From JANNBN01 sp031430595 (lineage in GTDB: Bacteria; Actinomycetota; Acidimicrobiia; Acidimicrobiales; JANYDT01), in the NCBI GenBank assembly GCA_031430595.1, contig JANPBU010000040.1, forward strand, positions 112,213-176,212: a stretch of 64,000 bases of DNA, written 5' to 3'. Position 1 is the first letter of the stretch. Every line of letters begins with the position of its first letter. Of the stretch, positions 36,397 through 45,014 are shown one piece after another. The notes below the pieces were generated by a model. It saw only the letters and a list, made by a program, of their open reading frames with translations, made no database searches and was not told the DNA's origin. A program made the position numbers and the translations under genes.

Positions 36397-36441
36397 GACA
36401 TGAAATGTAACAAAAAGCAGGATAAAGATCTACCCCCAACT

Positions 36442-36541
36442 CCCAAAACACCCAAAAGGGGTCTGTTTTTCGGCGTTTGCCACCCACTTTTGGGGGTTTT
36501 GGGCGTCAGGAAAACGGAGTGCTGGGGTTTTGGGCGTCAGG
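36442..36541. repeat. Second inverted repeat and TTTTGGGCGTCAGG copies, right side of the DUF559 cassette
   Basis: The left arm 36442-36461 and right arm 36484-36503 match at 18 of 20 positions around a 22-nt loop, the same loop length as on the other side of the gene. TTTTGGGCGTCAGG occurs at 36497 and again at 36528, and a TTTTGGGCGTCAG copy ends the left-side element. The surrounding gap 36397-36781 otherwise holds only the small candidate gene below. Confidence 0.8.
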
Positions 36542-36564
36542 CCCAACCGGGGTAGGTTTTGTGG

Positions 36565-36759
36565 GTGGCCCAGTCTGATGTATCACCAGAGGCCTTCGAT
36601 GTCTACCGCTGCCTTGGCTGCACTCAGATGCTTACGTTTGATCGCCGTGGTCGAGTACCCGACGAGCAACTTGCGGCTTGCCAATCGGAATGCGACTGGC
36701 TACTCCTCAGCCGTCGTGGCTGCGAAATCAACGAAGACCCCATCAAAAACTTGACCTGA
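36565..36759 (+). CDS. Possible small Cys-containing protein
   Basis: A GTG at 36565 with GGGGTAGG 8 bp upstream opens a 64-residue frame containing RCLGCTQ, RRGRVPDEQLAACQSECDW and RRGCEINEDPI. Six cysteines in two groups and codon third positions rich in C and G look coding. No family is recognised, and it could be the remnant of a longer gene cut by the nearby repeats. Confidence 0.4.
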   Translation: MAQSDVSPEAFDVYRCLGCTQMLTFDRRGRVPDEQLAACQSECDWLLLSRRGCEINEDPIKNLT

Positions 36760-36781
36760 CGACCTCACAGGCCGCTCGGTC

Positions 36782-37657
36782 CTACAGTTCGCTGGCCCCT
36801 ACCGAGCCAACCGAAACCTGGTCGAGCGGTCTTGCCGTCCAGCGTCCGTTGCTTCGTTCGATGACCGCATGGGTGAACATGTCGGGAACCCCAGCGTCGA
36901 ACCAGACGTTCAACAGCGCTGAATCGACGCGAGCTCGGCCGTTCGGAAGATCAACGTGGAACAGCACCCGTGCGCCACTATCGGCCGAGGTTGCGCTCGC
37001 AACGTCGATGCGCAGCGTCTCGCCTTCTTTCCAACTCATGATCAAGTCCGGCGATCCATCACCGTTGAGATCAGAGGTGAATGGGTCAATCGAACGACCG
37101 GAATCGGGGCCCGACAGTACGACATCCCACACATCGCCACCATCAACTGACTGGTTGAGTTGCAAGATCTCAAGCGTGCCCTCAACCGATGTCAGCCATT
37201 TGGTGTCACTGCTACCAAATGCCACGTCCCCGCAACTCGACGCGGAACCCGGAGCAGCACTCGCCGTAAACCCATCGCATCCGAGGGTTGTGTCGACCAA
37301 CCGGCGATCGGCAGATCCGGGAACCTTGACCACAGATCCATCCGGATCGAGTGCCAAATCAGCAACCAATGCCGGCTCGGTAACGGGCGGTGTCGTTTCA
37401 GGAATGGTTTCGGGCACCACGGTTGTCGTGACCTCAACGGTCGTCGGTAGTTCAAGTGTGCTCCCCGGAACCGTTGTGTCGACGTTCTCCACCGTTGTGG
37501 CGGTCGCCGCAAGGTCAAGGCCACCAATTCGTGGCGGTTGGGTTCGTCGAACCGCCATTCCAATACCCCCACCAACGAGTAGCGCGATGGCAAAAACGGC
37601 CAGCCCACCCGAGAAGGCACCTCGTTCGCGAGGTTGTCGAGGGGTGCGATCAATCAT
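36782..37657 (-). CDS. Membrane-anchored extracellular protein with Thr stalk and Asp-rich repeat
   Basis: The 291-residue protein has one N-terminal transmembrane helix (GGLAVFAIALLVGGGIGMAV) near 17-36. A Thr/Pro/Val stalk (about 50-95) is followed by an extracellular domain with two cysteines (TLGCDGF and SSCGDVAF). DLNGDGSPDLIMSWKEG near 210 is an FG-GAP/dockerin-like calcium loop. The family is not recognised beyond that motif. It converges on no neighbour and lies between the DUF559 cassette and the DedA-like gene. Confidence 0.75.
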   Translation of the reverse strand: MIDRTPRQPRERGAFSGGLAVFAIALLVGGGIGMAVRRTQPPRIGGLDLAATATTVENVDTTVPGSTLELPTTVEVTTTVVPETIPETTPPVTEPALVADLALDPDGSVVKVPGSADRRLVDTTLGCDGFTASAAPGSASSCGDVAFGSSDTKWLTSVEGTLEILQLNQSVDGGDVWDVVLSGPDSGRSIDPFTSDLNGDGSPDLIMSWKEGETLRIDVASATSADSGARVLFHVDLPNGRARVDSALLNVWFDAGVPDMFTHAVIERSNGRWTARPLDQVSVGSVGASEL

Positions 37658-37745
37658 CAGACAGAGAGCGTAATGTCATCCGTGGTTGTTTCCTTGCCTT
37701 GCACCAAAGTGAGGCATCACGAATAAATAGCCCCTACGTGATTTC

Positions 37746-38432
37746 ATGTCAGACGAACCCATTAATTCCATCGCAGAAACTCCGAAACGGCCCAGCTGGA
37801 CGTGGGTACTCATCGCCGGGGTTGTTGGCCTGTACATCCTCGGTTTTGCCACAACCGCGTTGACATCGAAACTGCTGCAACAAGGCGATTTTTTGCCGCT
37901 CATCGCCCTCAGCCCCCGGTACCGAAATTACATCGTTGGTGCCCCGCGGATTGATCTGGTGCCATACCTTGTGGTTGGGGTGTTGCGCCTCCTTGTCTCT
38001 GACCCGCTGTATTTCTTGGTCGGAAGGTACTTTGGTGATGGTGCAATTCGCTGGTTTGAACGTCTCATGGGTGGGCCCAACGGTGGTGGAAAACTCGTCA
38101 CCACGACCGAACGTTGGTTTCATAGCAAAGACGGAAAAGTAGCGATAGTCCTTTCCGCGTTTTTCGCCGGACCACTCGTCTGCATTTTGGCCGGTTCTGC
38201 GAAAATGAACCCGAAACGATTCTTTGCCCTTGATGCGGTTGGCACGGTCGTCATCGTGCTGGTTCTGCGACTCTTCGCCAAACCACTCAAGCCGCTCATG
38301 GACTGGCTCATAAAATTCAACGGACGCAACTGGAAAGTACTGACTGCAATCGCGGTGGTTTTTGTGATTTTCACCGTGGTCACGACAGGCAAGGACTACC
38401 TCAAAAACGCCAGCTCACTCGGCAAAGACTGA
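37746..38432 (+). CDS. DedA/VTT-like membrane protein
   Basis: The protein has 228 residues with four or five membrane segments (WVLIAGVVGLYILGFATTAL, LVPYLVVGVLRLLVSDPLYFLVG, VAIVLSAFFAGPLVCILAGSA, VGTVVIVLVLRLFA and VLTAIAVVFVIFTVVTTG). The DPLYFLVGRYFGDGAIRWFER segment and the F-x-x-P-L-V-x-x-x-A-G-x-x-x-M pattern resemble DedA-family lipid scramblase-like proteins. Assignment is by pattern and moderately sure. It converges with dapB. Confidence 0.65.
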   Translation: MSDEPINSIAETPKRPSWTWVLIAGVVGLYILGFATTALTSKLLQQGDFLPLIALSPRYRNYIVGAPRIDLVPYLVVGVLRLLVSDPLYFLVGRYFGDGAIRWFERLMGGPNGGGKLVTTTERWFHSKDGKVAIVLSAFFAGPLVCILAGSAKMNPKRFFALDAVGTVVIVLVLRLFAKPLKPLMDWLIKFNGRNWKVLTAIAVVFVIFTVVTTGKDYLKNASSLGKD

Positions 38433-38511
38433 CTCACCTGGTTTCTGCCATCACGCTGGCCTCACCACCACCCAACTGAATAAACCGGCAAGTGTGGCGC
38501 TGACCTAAAAC

Positions 38512-39297
38512 TTACAGGTCAAGTAGCGCGTCTAGCCCGAGCGTCAAACCGGGGCAGCCCGAAATTCGCTTCGCAGCCAGGATCACGCCGGGCATAAAAC
38601 TTGTTCGGTCGGTAGTGTCGTGGCGGATCACGAGGGTCTGCCCGGTGGTGCCAAGAACAACCTCTTGGTGGGCGACCATGCCTCGCATGCGAACCGCATG
38701 AACCCGAATACCCGACGGACCCTCGCCACCACGAGAACCCGGATAGATCTCTTTCTCAGTCGGGTCGGGGGCCCATGAAGACTTGGCGGCTGCCATTCGC
38801 TGAAGCGTTGCTATAGCGGTTCCGCTCGGCGAATCAACCTTTTGATCATGGTGGTACTCGATGACTTCTGCTGTCTCAAAGAACGGTGCCGCCATCTCCG
38901 CGAATCGCATCATCAATACGGCACCGATAGCAAAATTTGGAGCGATGATGCAGTTGCTTCTCACGAACGATTCGCGAAATCTGTTGAGGTCATCAGTCGA
39001 AAATCCGGTGGTTCCTACAACAGCATGCACACCATTAACGGCACACCACTCGAGATTTTCGCGAGACGCATCGGCAGACGTGAAATCGATCGCAACGTCG
39101 ACGCCAGCAGCAAGCATCGCGTCGCTACTTGCGGCGAACACGAGATCTGGGGCAGTGGCTCCAACAATTTCGTGCAAATTGATTCTGGCCCGGAACGGGT
39201 CAACCGCAGCCACGAGTGCAAGATCGGGGTCAGCAATCACCGCCCGACAAACCTCGGCACCCATACGACCTGCTGCTCCAAAGACTCCGATGCGCAT
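38512..39297 (-). CDS. dapB: 4-hydroxy-tetrahydrodipicolinate reductase
   Basis: DapB has 261 residues. The Rossmann motif IGVFGAAGRMGAEV is at the N-terminus, IDFTSADASRENLEW near 70 and VVGTTGFSTDDL near 92. The active-site signature EVIEYHHDQKVDSPSGTAIATL near 142-163 holds the catalytic His and Lys. It reduces the dapA product with NAD(P)H. It lies 46 bp downstream of the tetR gene on the same strand. Confidence 0.95.
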   Translation of the reverse strand: MRIGVFGAAGRMGAEVCRAVIADPDLALVAAVDPFRARINLHEIVGATAPDLVFAASSDAMLAAGVDVAIDFTSADASRENLEWCAVNGVHAVVGTTGFSTDDLNRFRESFVRSNCIIAPNFAIGAVLMMRFAEMAAPFFETAEVIEYHHDQKVDSPSGTAIATLQRMAAAKSSWAPDPTEKEIYPGSRGGEGPSGIRVHAVRMRGMVAHQEVVLGTTGQTLVIRHDTTDRTSFMPGVILAAKRISGCPGLTLGLDALLDL

Positions 39298-39343
39298 AAC
39301 CAGCGACCCTACTCAGGTCGCGGCAGGCCTGCGACCCACATTT

Positions 39344-40096
39344 TCAGATACCCAAATCAACAACGGCGCGAGCATCGACAGGAATCACCGGGTTGATTAC
39401 TGACTTAACTTCAGCCTGAGTCACCGCAGCGCGAGCCGGACGAATTGGATACTCCGGGTCATCCCAAACCTTGTCGGTCCGCGACGGGTACCGACCGTTG
39501 AGATACGCCGCAATCAGGTACGCAGATTCGGCCTCAATGTTGTGCTGCGCAATTGGGTCTGGCGCATCGAGGGCAGCACCAATCGTGGCCACCACGATAT
39601 CGACCAGCATTGCACCGACCAACTCGATTTCGGCTGCCCCTGCACCGGGCACACGGGCACTCACGATGAATCCGATGTACGTAATCATCTGCTGTCGGAA
39701 ATTGGTTCCTGCCTCGCCGACGCCACCGCCCCCGGCCCGGTGAGCAATCAACGCCAACGCCGATCGTTCCCTACCAAAAAAATCGACCAGCGACCGAATA
39801 ATCTTTTGCACAAGGGCCGGGGTTCCCAGTTCAGAAACGTCTACCAAAGTTTCGCCCAGCATCGCCAACAATCGTTCTTGGCTGCGTCGAGCCAGTGCTT
39901 CAGACACGGCGGCTTTATCGCTAAACCAGTAGTACAGGCGTCCGACCGACACCCCAGCAGCCTCAGCGATATGAACTGTTGTGGTCTCCGCAATACCCCG
40001 TGATGCGAATTCAGTCGCGGCAGCATCGAGCAACAGGTCAACCGAAGCAGGCGATCGGTGCTGCCTGGGGGCGTTTCGGAGCTTCTCGGCTGTCAT
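39344..40096 (-). CDS. TetR-family transcriptional regulator
   Basis: The 250-residue protein has an N-terminal HTH (SVDLLLDAAATEFASRGIAETTTVHIAEAAGVSVGRLYYWFSDKAA, about 18-63) of canonical TetR form. The effector domain is longer than usual and ends in a 40-residue proline/arginine tail. Two palindromic sites just upstream of its ATG suggest autoregulation. The target pathway is unknown; dapB is the next gene downstream, but control of lysine synthesis by a TetR protein would be unusual. Confidence 0.9.
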   Translation of the reverse strand: MTAEKLRNAPRQHRSPASVDLLLDAAATEFASRGIAETTTVHIAEAAGVSVGRLYYWFSDKAAVSEALARRSQERLLAMLGETLVDVSELGTPALVQKIIRSLVDFFGRERSALALIAHRAGGGGVGEAGTNFRQQMITYIGFIVSARVPGAGAAEIELVGAMLVDIVVATIGAALDAPDPIAQHNIEAESAYLIAAYLNGRYPSRTDKVWDDPEYPIRPARAAVTQAEVKSVINPVIPVDARAVVDLGI

Positions 40097-40110
40097 GAAA
40101 TCATTATACC

Positions 40111-40146
40111 GAAGGATTCTTCAGAAATTACTTGAAGGATCCTTCA
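40111..40146. promoter_or_regulatory. Twin palindromic operators upstream of tetR
   Basis: GAAGGATTCTTC (40111-40122) and the perfect palindrome TGAAGGATCCTTCA (40133-40146) lie 15-50 bp upstream of the tetR ATG, with centres 23 bp apart. Paired sites of this size are typical for two TetR dimers and predict negative autoregulation. Confidence 0.75.
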
Positions 40147-40181
40147 GAATCGTGTTGAATGTATTCACTACCAACGACGGG

Positions 40182-40220
40182 CGGCCCCGATTCCCCTGCA
40201 CAACAGAGGGATCGGGGCCG
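40182..40220 (-). terminator. Strong hairpin downstream of the M16 peptidase gene
   Basis: CGGCCCCGATTCCC (40182-40195) pairs with GGGATCGGGGCCG (40208-40220) around a 12-nt loop. It sits 30 bp after the M16 peptidase stop and ahead of the tetR operators. No T-run follows, so it may be a weak terminator or RNA-stabilising stem. Confidence 0.5.
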
Positions 40221-40250
40221 AGTTGCCCACCGGTAAAGAACTGCTGAAAG

Positions 40251-41507
40251 TTAGTTATTGAGGACGGAATGGTCGGCAAATTCGACCGGTCCGACCAGTG
40301 AAATCGTACGCAGACCGCTCACAATGTGATCAATCACTCTGCGACAGTCGGCGAGGGTTACCGAATCGGTTCGGGCCAGTACCGTGTCGAGATCGAGTAC
40401 TTCGCCAGCTAGTAACTGCGACCGTCCAATACGGTTCATGCGCGAACCGGTATCTTCCATCGCCATAGCTGTGCCGCCGCGCATCGACTTCTTCGCCCGA
40501 GTCAATTCAGCCTCAGTGATTCCTTCAGCGACAAGCTTCTTCAACTCGATCTCGACTAAATCAAGCACCTCGCTGAGATGTTGCGGGGCGGTTCCGAAAC
40601 CAATACCGGTATATCCAGCATCTTCGTAAGCAGACCTATAACTGTAGATACTGTAAGCAAGACCCCTCGTCTCGCGAATCTCTTGAAACAAGCGGCTCGA
40701 CATTCCGCCACCAAAAACTTGATCTACCAAACCCCATGCGTACCGGTCTGCATGACTTCGTTCGTAACCCGACAACGCCAAGGACACATGTACCTGTTCG
40801 GTGTCATCGTGGGCGAAAGTAACACGCTCGGGTTTGGCCGTTGGGGCCGATCGTTGTGCCCGGTTTCCTTGCGTAGGTAGGGCCATTGTATTGCGAACCA
40901 ACTGCACGATGTCGTCGTGGTCAAGCGAACCGGCTAGGGCAACGACTGAGGCACCGGGTCGGTATGTACCAGTGTGAAACGCCCTGATCACGTCGGGTGT
41001 CATTGCCGAAACAGTTTCAACCGAGCCCGCAATATCACGGCCAAGCGGATGCGATCCGAACCGTGCCACGTGCATCAATTCATGAACCAACGAATCTGGT
41101 TCGTCGGCGCGCATAGCAATCTCTTCAAGGATGACCCGCTGTTCACTTTCAACTTCATCAGCCCGAAACGCTGGTTTCGAGACAATGTCGCAGAGAATAC
41201 CAAGACCCTCGTGGGCATCTTCATCGAGGCACCGCAGGTGAAAAGCGGTGTACTCCTTCGTGGTGAATGCGTTCATATCGCCACCCATTGCATCGACGCG
41301 CTCAGCAATTTCTCGTGCCGTAAGCGATTCGGTGCCCTTAAATGCAAGGTGTTCGAGAAAGTGGCTGGCCCCAGCCTCGGCATCAGCCTCGTCACGAGAA
41401 CCAACCTCAACCCAAATACCCATGGTGACCGAACGCACCCCCGACATTTGCTCAGTTACGACGGTTAAACCATCGTCAAGGACCGTAGTTCGAATGGTGT
41501 CACTCAT
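40251..41507 (-). CDS. M16 family zinc peptidase
   Basis: The protein has 418 residues from the ATG at 41507 (the frame extends to 41618 but covers the pnp terminator). The inverted zinc motif GASHFLEHLAFKGT near 46-59 and the downstream Glu region NAFTTKEYTAFHLR near 80 are diagnostic. The second half-domain has RETRGLAYSIYSY near 272. It follows pnp, as in most actinobacteria, and is probably a cytoplasmic or membrane-associated processing peptidase of unknown substrate. Confidence 0.92.
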   Translation of the reverse strand: MSDTIRTTVLDDGLTVVTEQMSGVRSVTMGIWVEVGSRDEADAEAGASHFLEHLAFKGTESLTAREIAERVDAMGGDMNAFTTKEYTAFHLRCLDEDAHEGLGILCDIVSKPAFRADEVESEQRVILEEIAMRADEPDSLVHELMHVARFGSHPLGRDIAGSVETVSAMTPDVIRAFHTGTYRPGASVVALAGSLDHDDIVQLVRNTMALPTQGNRAQRSAPTAKPERVTFAHDDTEQVHVSLALSGYERSHADRYAWGLVDQVFGGGMSSRLFQEIRETRGLAYSIYSYRSAYEDAGYTGIGFGTAPQHLSEVLDLVEIELKKLVAEGITEAELTRAKKSMRGGTAMAMEDTGSRMNRIGRSQLLAGEVLDLDTVLARTDSVTLADCRRVIDHIVSGLRTISLVGPVEFADHSVLNN

Positions 41508-41589
41508 GAGGGCTAATACGGTAGTGGCACCTCGGCGCAAACCTGACCAGCGGTGGCTTCTTTCAGAAACAAACCATGCAAATACTATG

Positions 41590-41615
41590 CAAAAGGCCGC
41601 CGAATTCGGCGGCCT
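41590..41615 (-). terminator. Rho-independent terminator of pnp
   Basis: The perfect 22-bp palindrome AGGCCGCCGAATTCGGCGGCCT (41594-41615) is followed on the minus strand by TTTT, 57 bp after the pnp stop. It separates pnp from the M16 peptidase gene. Confidence 0.88.
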
Positions 41616-41671
41616 CACACTTCTACAACTCTAAAAACCAGACGCTAAAAACCGGTCCCTAGCGACAAGCC

Positions 41672-44200
41672 CTAGCGGCGACGGCGGCGAGGACCCTTTG
41701 ACTCTGCTGCTTCGGGTGCGAACCCTTCAGGTGCGGGGCCAAGATTTCCCAACTCAGCCGAAATTTGGGCATCGAAGGAATCTTCGAAGCTTACGGTTTG
41801 GCCGCCAGAGGCCGCTACCGGGCGAGCCGGACGTTCACTACGTTCCGGACGCGGTCCACGGTCGCTTGGCCCACGGTCGGGACGCGGTCCACGATCACGG
41901 TCTCCACCGGGACGCGGGCCCCGGTCGCCACGGTCGGAACCACGGTCACTGCCGCCACGTGGGCCGCGGTCTCCGCCTTCACGAGGGCCCCGATCAGGAC
42001 GTGGGCCCCGGTCGCCGCCACCCGAACCAGCTTCGCTGACAGGTTGGTCGGCCCATTGAAGGCTGACCTTGCCTTGCACGTCGATGTCGTCGACTCGCAT
42101 CTCAATTTCTTGACCAAGCGACAACACGTCTTCAACGTTATTCACTCGTTCGCCCTTGCCCACCTTTGAGATGTGCAACAACCCATCACGTCCGGGAAGG
42201 ATGTTGACGAACGCACCAAACTTGGTGATCGACACAACCTTGCCCATATAGATGGCACCAAGTTCAACCTTCGGCGGATCAAGAATCATCTCGATACGAC
42301 GTCGGGCTTCGTTAACGGCAGTTCCGTCGGTTGAACCAATGCTGACCGTACCAACCTGGCCGTCATCGTCAACACTGATGTCGGCGCCGGTCTCTTGCTG
42401 GATGGCGTTAATGACTTTGCCCTTAGGCCCGATAATTTCGCCGATTTTGTCCATCGGAATTTCGAAGCTGATGATCTTCGGGGCGCTCTCGTTAACCTCT
42501 GAACGTGGGGCCGAAATAGCCTTGTTCATTATGCCCAAGATATGCATACGTGCTTCTTTAGCCTGCTGCAAAGCTGCGCCGAGAACGTCGGCCGGGATGC
42601 CATCGATTTTCGTATCGAGTTGCAACGCCGTCACGAACTCAGAAGTTCCAGCAACTTTAAAGTCCATATCGCCGAATGCATCTTCTGCGCCAAGGATGTC
42701 GGTAAGCGTTGTGTACTTACCTTCGGCATATATAAGCCCCATTGCGATACCAGCGACAGCGGCCTTGATTGGCACACCGGCATCCATAAGTGAAAGCGAT
42801 GCGGAACAAACAGAACCCATCGAGGTTGACCCGTTCGATGCGAGCACCTCAGACACAAGGCGCAGCGCATAGCTGAACTCGTCTTGCGAAGGAACTACGG
42901 GAAGCAATGCGCGCTCAGCAAGTTTGCCATGGCCGATTTCTCGTCGCTTCGGCGAACCAACACGACCCGTTTCGCCGTTAGCCGACGGAGGCATGTTGTA
43001 GTGATGCATGAAGTACTTCTTGTTCGATGGCTCAAGTGTGTCGAGCATTTGATTCATTTTTGGCATAGCCAAGGTACATACGTTCAGCACCTGGGTTTCG
43101 CCTCGCTGGAACAAGCCAGTGCCATGAGCGCCGTCGAGTACACCAACCTCAGCCGAAATGGCACGAATATCTTTCGGTCCTCGACCATCGATACGTTCAC
43201 CCTTTTCAACTACACGCTTACGAACGATCTTCTTTTGAAGTGACCGTGAGGCTTCCTTGATTTCTTTTTCGCGGCCTTCAAACTTTGGCCCCACAGCGGC
43301 CATAATGGCCTTGTTGGCTTCATCGGTTGCTTCGTTGCGGTCTGCCTTGATGACGATCTTGGTGGCCTTGTCAAGCAACTTCGTTCCGGCCTTTTCAACT
43401 GCAGCAAACACGTCGTCGCCGTAGTCAAGAACCGGCGTGTACTGCAGTGGCTCGCGCACACCTGCTGATTTCACGAGCTTCTTTTGCAAAGCAATCGACT
43501 CTTTGATCCACGTTTTGCAGGCTTCAAGGCCATCGGCGATGACTTCTTCGGTCACCTTTGGGGCACCATCTTCATAGTACTGCCAAGCCTTTTCTGTTCC
43601 GCCTGCTTCGACCATCATGATGGCCACATCGCCGTTGTCGAGCTGACGCCCGGCGACAACAAGTTCAAAGGTTGACTCTTCGCCTTCAACGAAGGTGGGG
43701 TGTGCAACCCATTCGCCGTCTTGGTTGAACGCGATTCGCACGGCACCAATTGGGCCGTCGAACGGTATGCCAGAAAGCATGAGTGCTGCTGAAGATGCGT
43801 TGATCGCCAACACGTCGTGCGGGTTTTCTTGGTCGGCACCGATAACAGTGACAACTACCTGAGTTTCGTTGCGGTATCCATCAGGAAATGACGGACGCAA
43901 CGGACGGTCGATAAGTCGACACGTCAAGATTGCATTGTCGCTTGGCCGGCCTTCACGGCGGAAAAACGAACCGGGAATCTTTCCGGCGGCGTACGCACGC
44001 TCTTCGACGTCAACCGTCAACGGGAAAAAGTCGATACCGTCGCGGACGCCCTTTGCGGCGTTGGCGGTGACAAGGACCGTGGTTTTACCAATCGTTGCGA
44101 CGACTGCGCCTTGGCTCTGCTGAGCCAACTTGCCGGTCTCGAACGTCATGGTTTTTGAGGTTCCGGAAACTGCTCCGGAAACCTTCTTGGCTGCTGCCAT
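41672..44200 (-). CDS. pnp: Polynucleotide phosphorylase
   Basis: PNPase has 842 residues. Two RNase PH domains are present: GDGIDFFPLTVDVEERAYAAGKIPGSFFRREGRP near 55-86, and GERIDGRGPKDIRAISAEVG with LPVVPSQDEFSYALRLVSEVL in the second. A KH domain (GEIIGPKGKVINAIQQETGA near 592) and an S1 domain (VVSITKFGAFVNILPGRDGLLHISKV near 660) follow. The last 120 residues are Gly/Arg/Asp/Pro repeats, likely a disordered RNA-binding tail. It degrades RNA phosphorolytically. A short hairpin at 44269-44283 in the leader may be an RNase III site for autoregulation. Confidence 0.97.
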   Translation of the reverse strand: MAAAKKVSGAVSGTSKTMTFETGKLAQQSQGAVVATIGKTTVLVTANAAKGVRDGIDFFPLTVDVEERAYAAGKIPGSFFRREGRPSDNAILTCRLIDRPLRPSFPDGYRNETQVVVTVIGADQENPHDVLAINASSAALMLSGIPFDGPIGAVRIAFNQDGEWVAHPTFVEGEESTFELVVAGRQLDNGDVAIMMVEAGGTEKAWQYYEDGAPKVTEEVIADGLEACKTWIKESIALQKKLVKSAGVREPLQYTPVLDYGDDVFAAVEKAGTKLLDKATKIVIKADRNEATDEANKAIMAAVGPKFEGREKEIKEASRSLQKKIVRKRVVEKGERIDGRGPKDIRAISAEVGVLDGAHGTGLFQRGETQVLNVCTLAMPKMNQMLDTLEPSNKKYFMHHYNMPPSANGETGRVGSPKRREIGHGKLAERALLPVVPSQDEFSYALRLVSEVLASNGSTSMGSVCSASLSLMDAGVPIKAAVAGIAMGLIYAEGKYTTLTDILGAEDAFGDMDFKVAGTSEFVTALQLDTKIDGIPADVLGAALQQAKEARMHILGIMNKAISAPRSEVNESAPKIISFEIPMDKIGEIIGPKGKVINAIQQETGADISVDDDGQVGTVSIGSTDGTAVNEARRRIEMILDPPKVELGAIYMGKVVSITKFGAFVNILPGRDGLLHISKVGKGERVNNVEDVLSLGQEIEMRVDDIDVQGKVSLQWADQPVSEAGSGGGDRGPRPDRGPREGGDRGPRGGSDRGSDRGDRGPRPGGDRDRGPRPDRGPSDRGPRPERSERPARPVAASGGQTVSFEDSFDAQISAELGNLGPAPEGFAPEAAESKGPRRRRR

Positions 44201-44595
44201 ATGTCTGTGCTCCTTTGGCCCGCCGAACCTGATGTCGATCGGGCCGGGTAAGTGCAGAGCTCATGGATGCCTCACGGTGAGGCTGCCGATTCCCAGTGGT
44301 GAAGGGCCACCCCAGCTTCAGACTCACGAAGAGAAGCCACTTGGTCATTCACCACTGACAACCGACTCGAGGGAGCCCTGCTTGATGTGGATTGTTTCGG
44401 ACGCTGAGTAGTTTGGCGAATCGCACGCGGCATTCGGGGGATACCCGCACTGCGTACCTCGCTCGTTTCTTACCTAGCTCAAAAAGAGCTACGTGGCCGC
44501 CAAATGAAACAAGCGGCCCAACGGCCGCTCATGACTGTAGCTCAATTTTAGAATCAGCCGCCACAAGGGCGAATAACTCGGGCCGAACAACTCGA
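44201..44595. other. Intergenic region rpsO-pnp: hairpins only, no gene seen
   Basis: On the minus strand this gap holds, in order, a 7-bp hairpin AGCGGCC-CAAC-GGCCGCT (44512-44529) after rpsO that may end its transcript, a TAGCTC-A5-GAGCTA palindrome (44475-44491), and a GCCTCA-CGG-TGAGGC hairpin (44269-44283) before pnp. The pnp promoter should lie between the last two. I see no tRNA or open frame with coding character. Confidence 0.6.
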
Positions 44596-44868
44596 CTAGC
44601 GGCGAAGGCCGTGCGTCGCAAGCAGGCCACGGTAGCGTTCGACGTTGAGGTTCTTCACGTAGTCAAGCAAACGGCGGCGGCGACCGACCATCATCAGAAG
44701 GCCACGACGTGTGTGGTGGTCGTTCTTATGGGTTTTGAGGTGCTCGTTCAAATGGTTGATACGGGCTGTCAACACCGCGATCTGAACCTCGGCCGAACCG
44801 CTGTCGGTCTCGTGGATGCGATGTGCGGCGATTGTTGCAGCTTTGTCAATACCGACTGAATTACTCAT
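44596..44868 (-). CDS. rpsO: 30S ribosomal protein S15
   Basis: S15 has 90 residues from the ATG at 44868 with GGGGA 7 bp upstream. The family sequence HETDSGSAEVQIAVLTARIN, then LNEHLKTHKNDHHTRRGLL and VGRRRRLLDYVKN, is complete. It binds the 16S three-way junction early in 30S assembly. rpsO-pnp is an ancient pair; here, however, ribF does not adjoin rpsO directly, because an aminotransferase gene intervenes. Confidence 0.97.
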   Translation of the reverse strand: MSNSVGIDKAATIAAHRIHETDSGSAEVQIAVLTARINHLNEHLKTHKNDHHTRRGLLMMVGRRRRLLDYVKNLNVERYRGLLATHGLRR

Positions 44869-45014
44869 GGTTACATCCCCACTCGGATCGCCATGCGGCG
44901 TGTCACGGAAAAGCCACTGCGGCAAGACCACCTTCCTACCCGAGGGCGCAGGACAAGGCCTGAAGACCTTAGCAGCACCGACGGCCCGCCAGGCAACGGA
45001 CTCGGAGTTCAAGG

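Noticed and set aside
36678..37673. Plus-strand frame of about 330 codons opposite the anchored extracellular protein
   Set aside because: The minus-strand frame has a membrane helix, stalk and FG-GAP motif; the plus-strand product is a Ser/Thr-rich mirror without domain features.
41508..41618. N-terminal extension of the M16 peptidase
   Set aside because: It would translate through the pnp terminator palindrome; family homology begins just after ATG 41507.
44475..44491. TAGCTC-A5-GAGCTA as the rpsO terminator
   Set aside because: The T-run lies in the loop, not after the stem; the hairpin at 44512-44529 is closer to rpsO and GC-rich.
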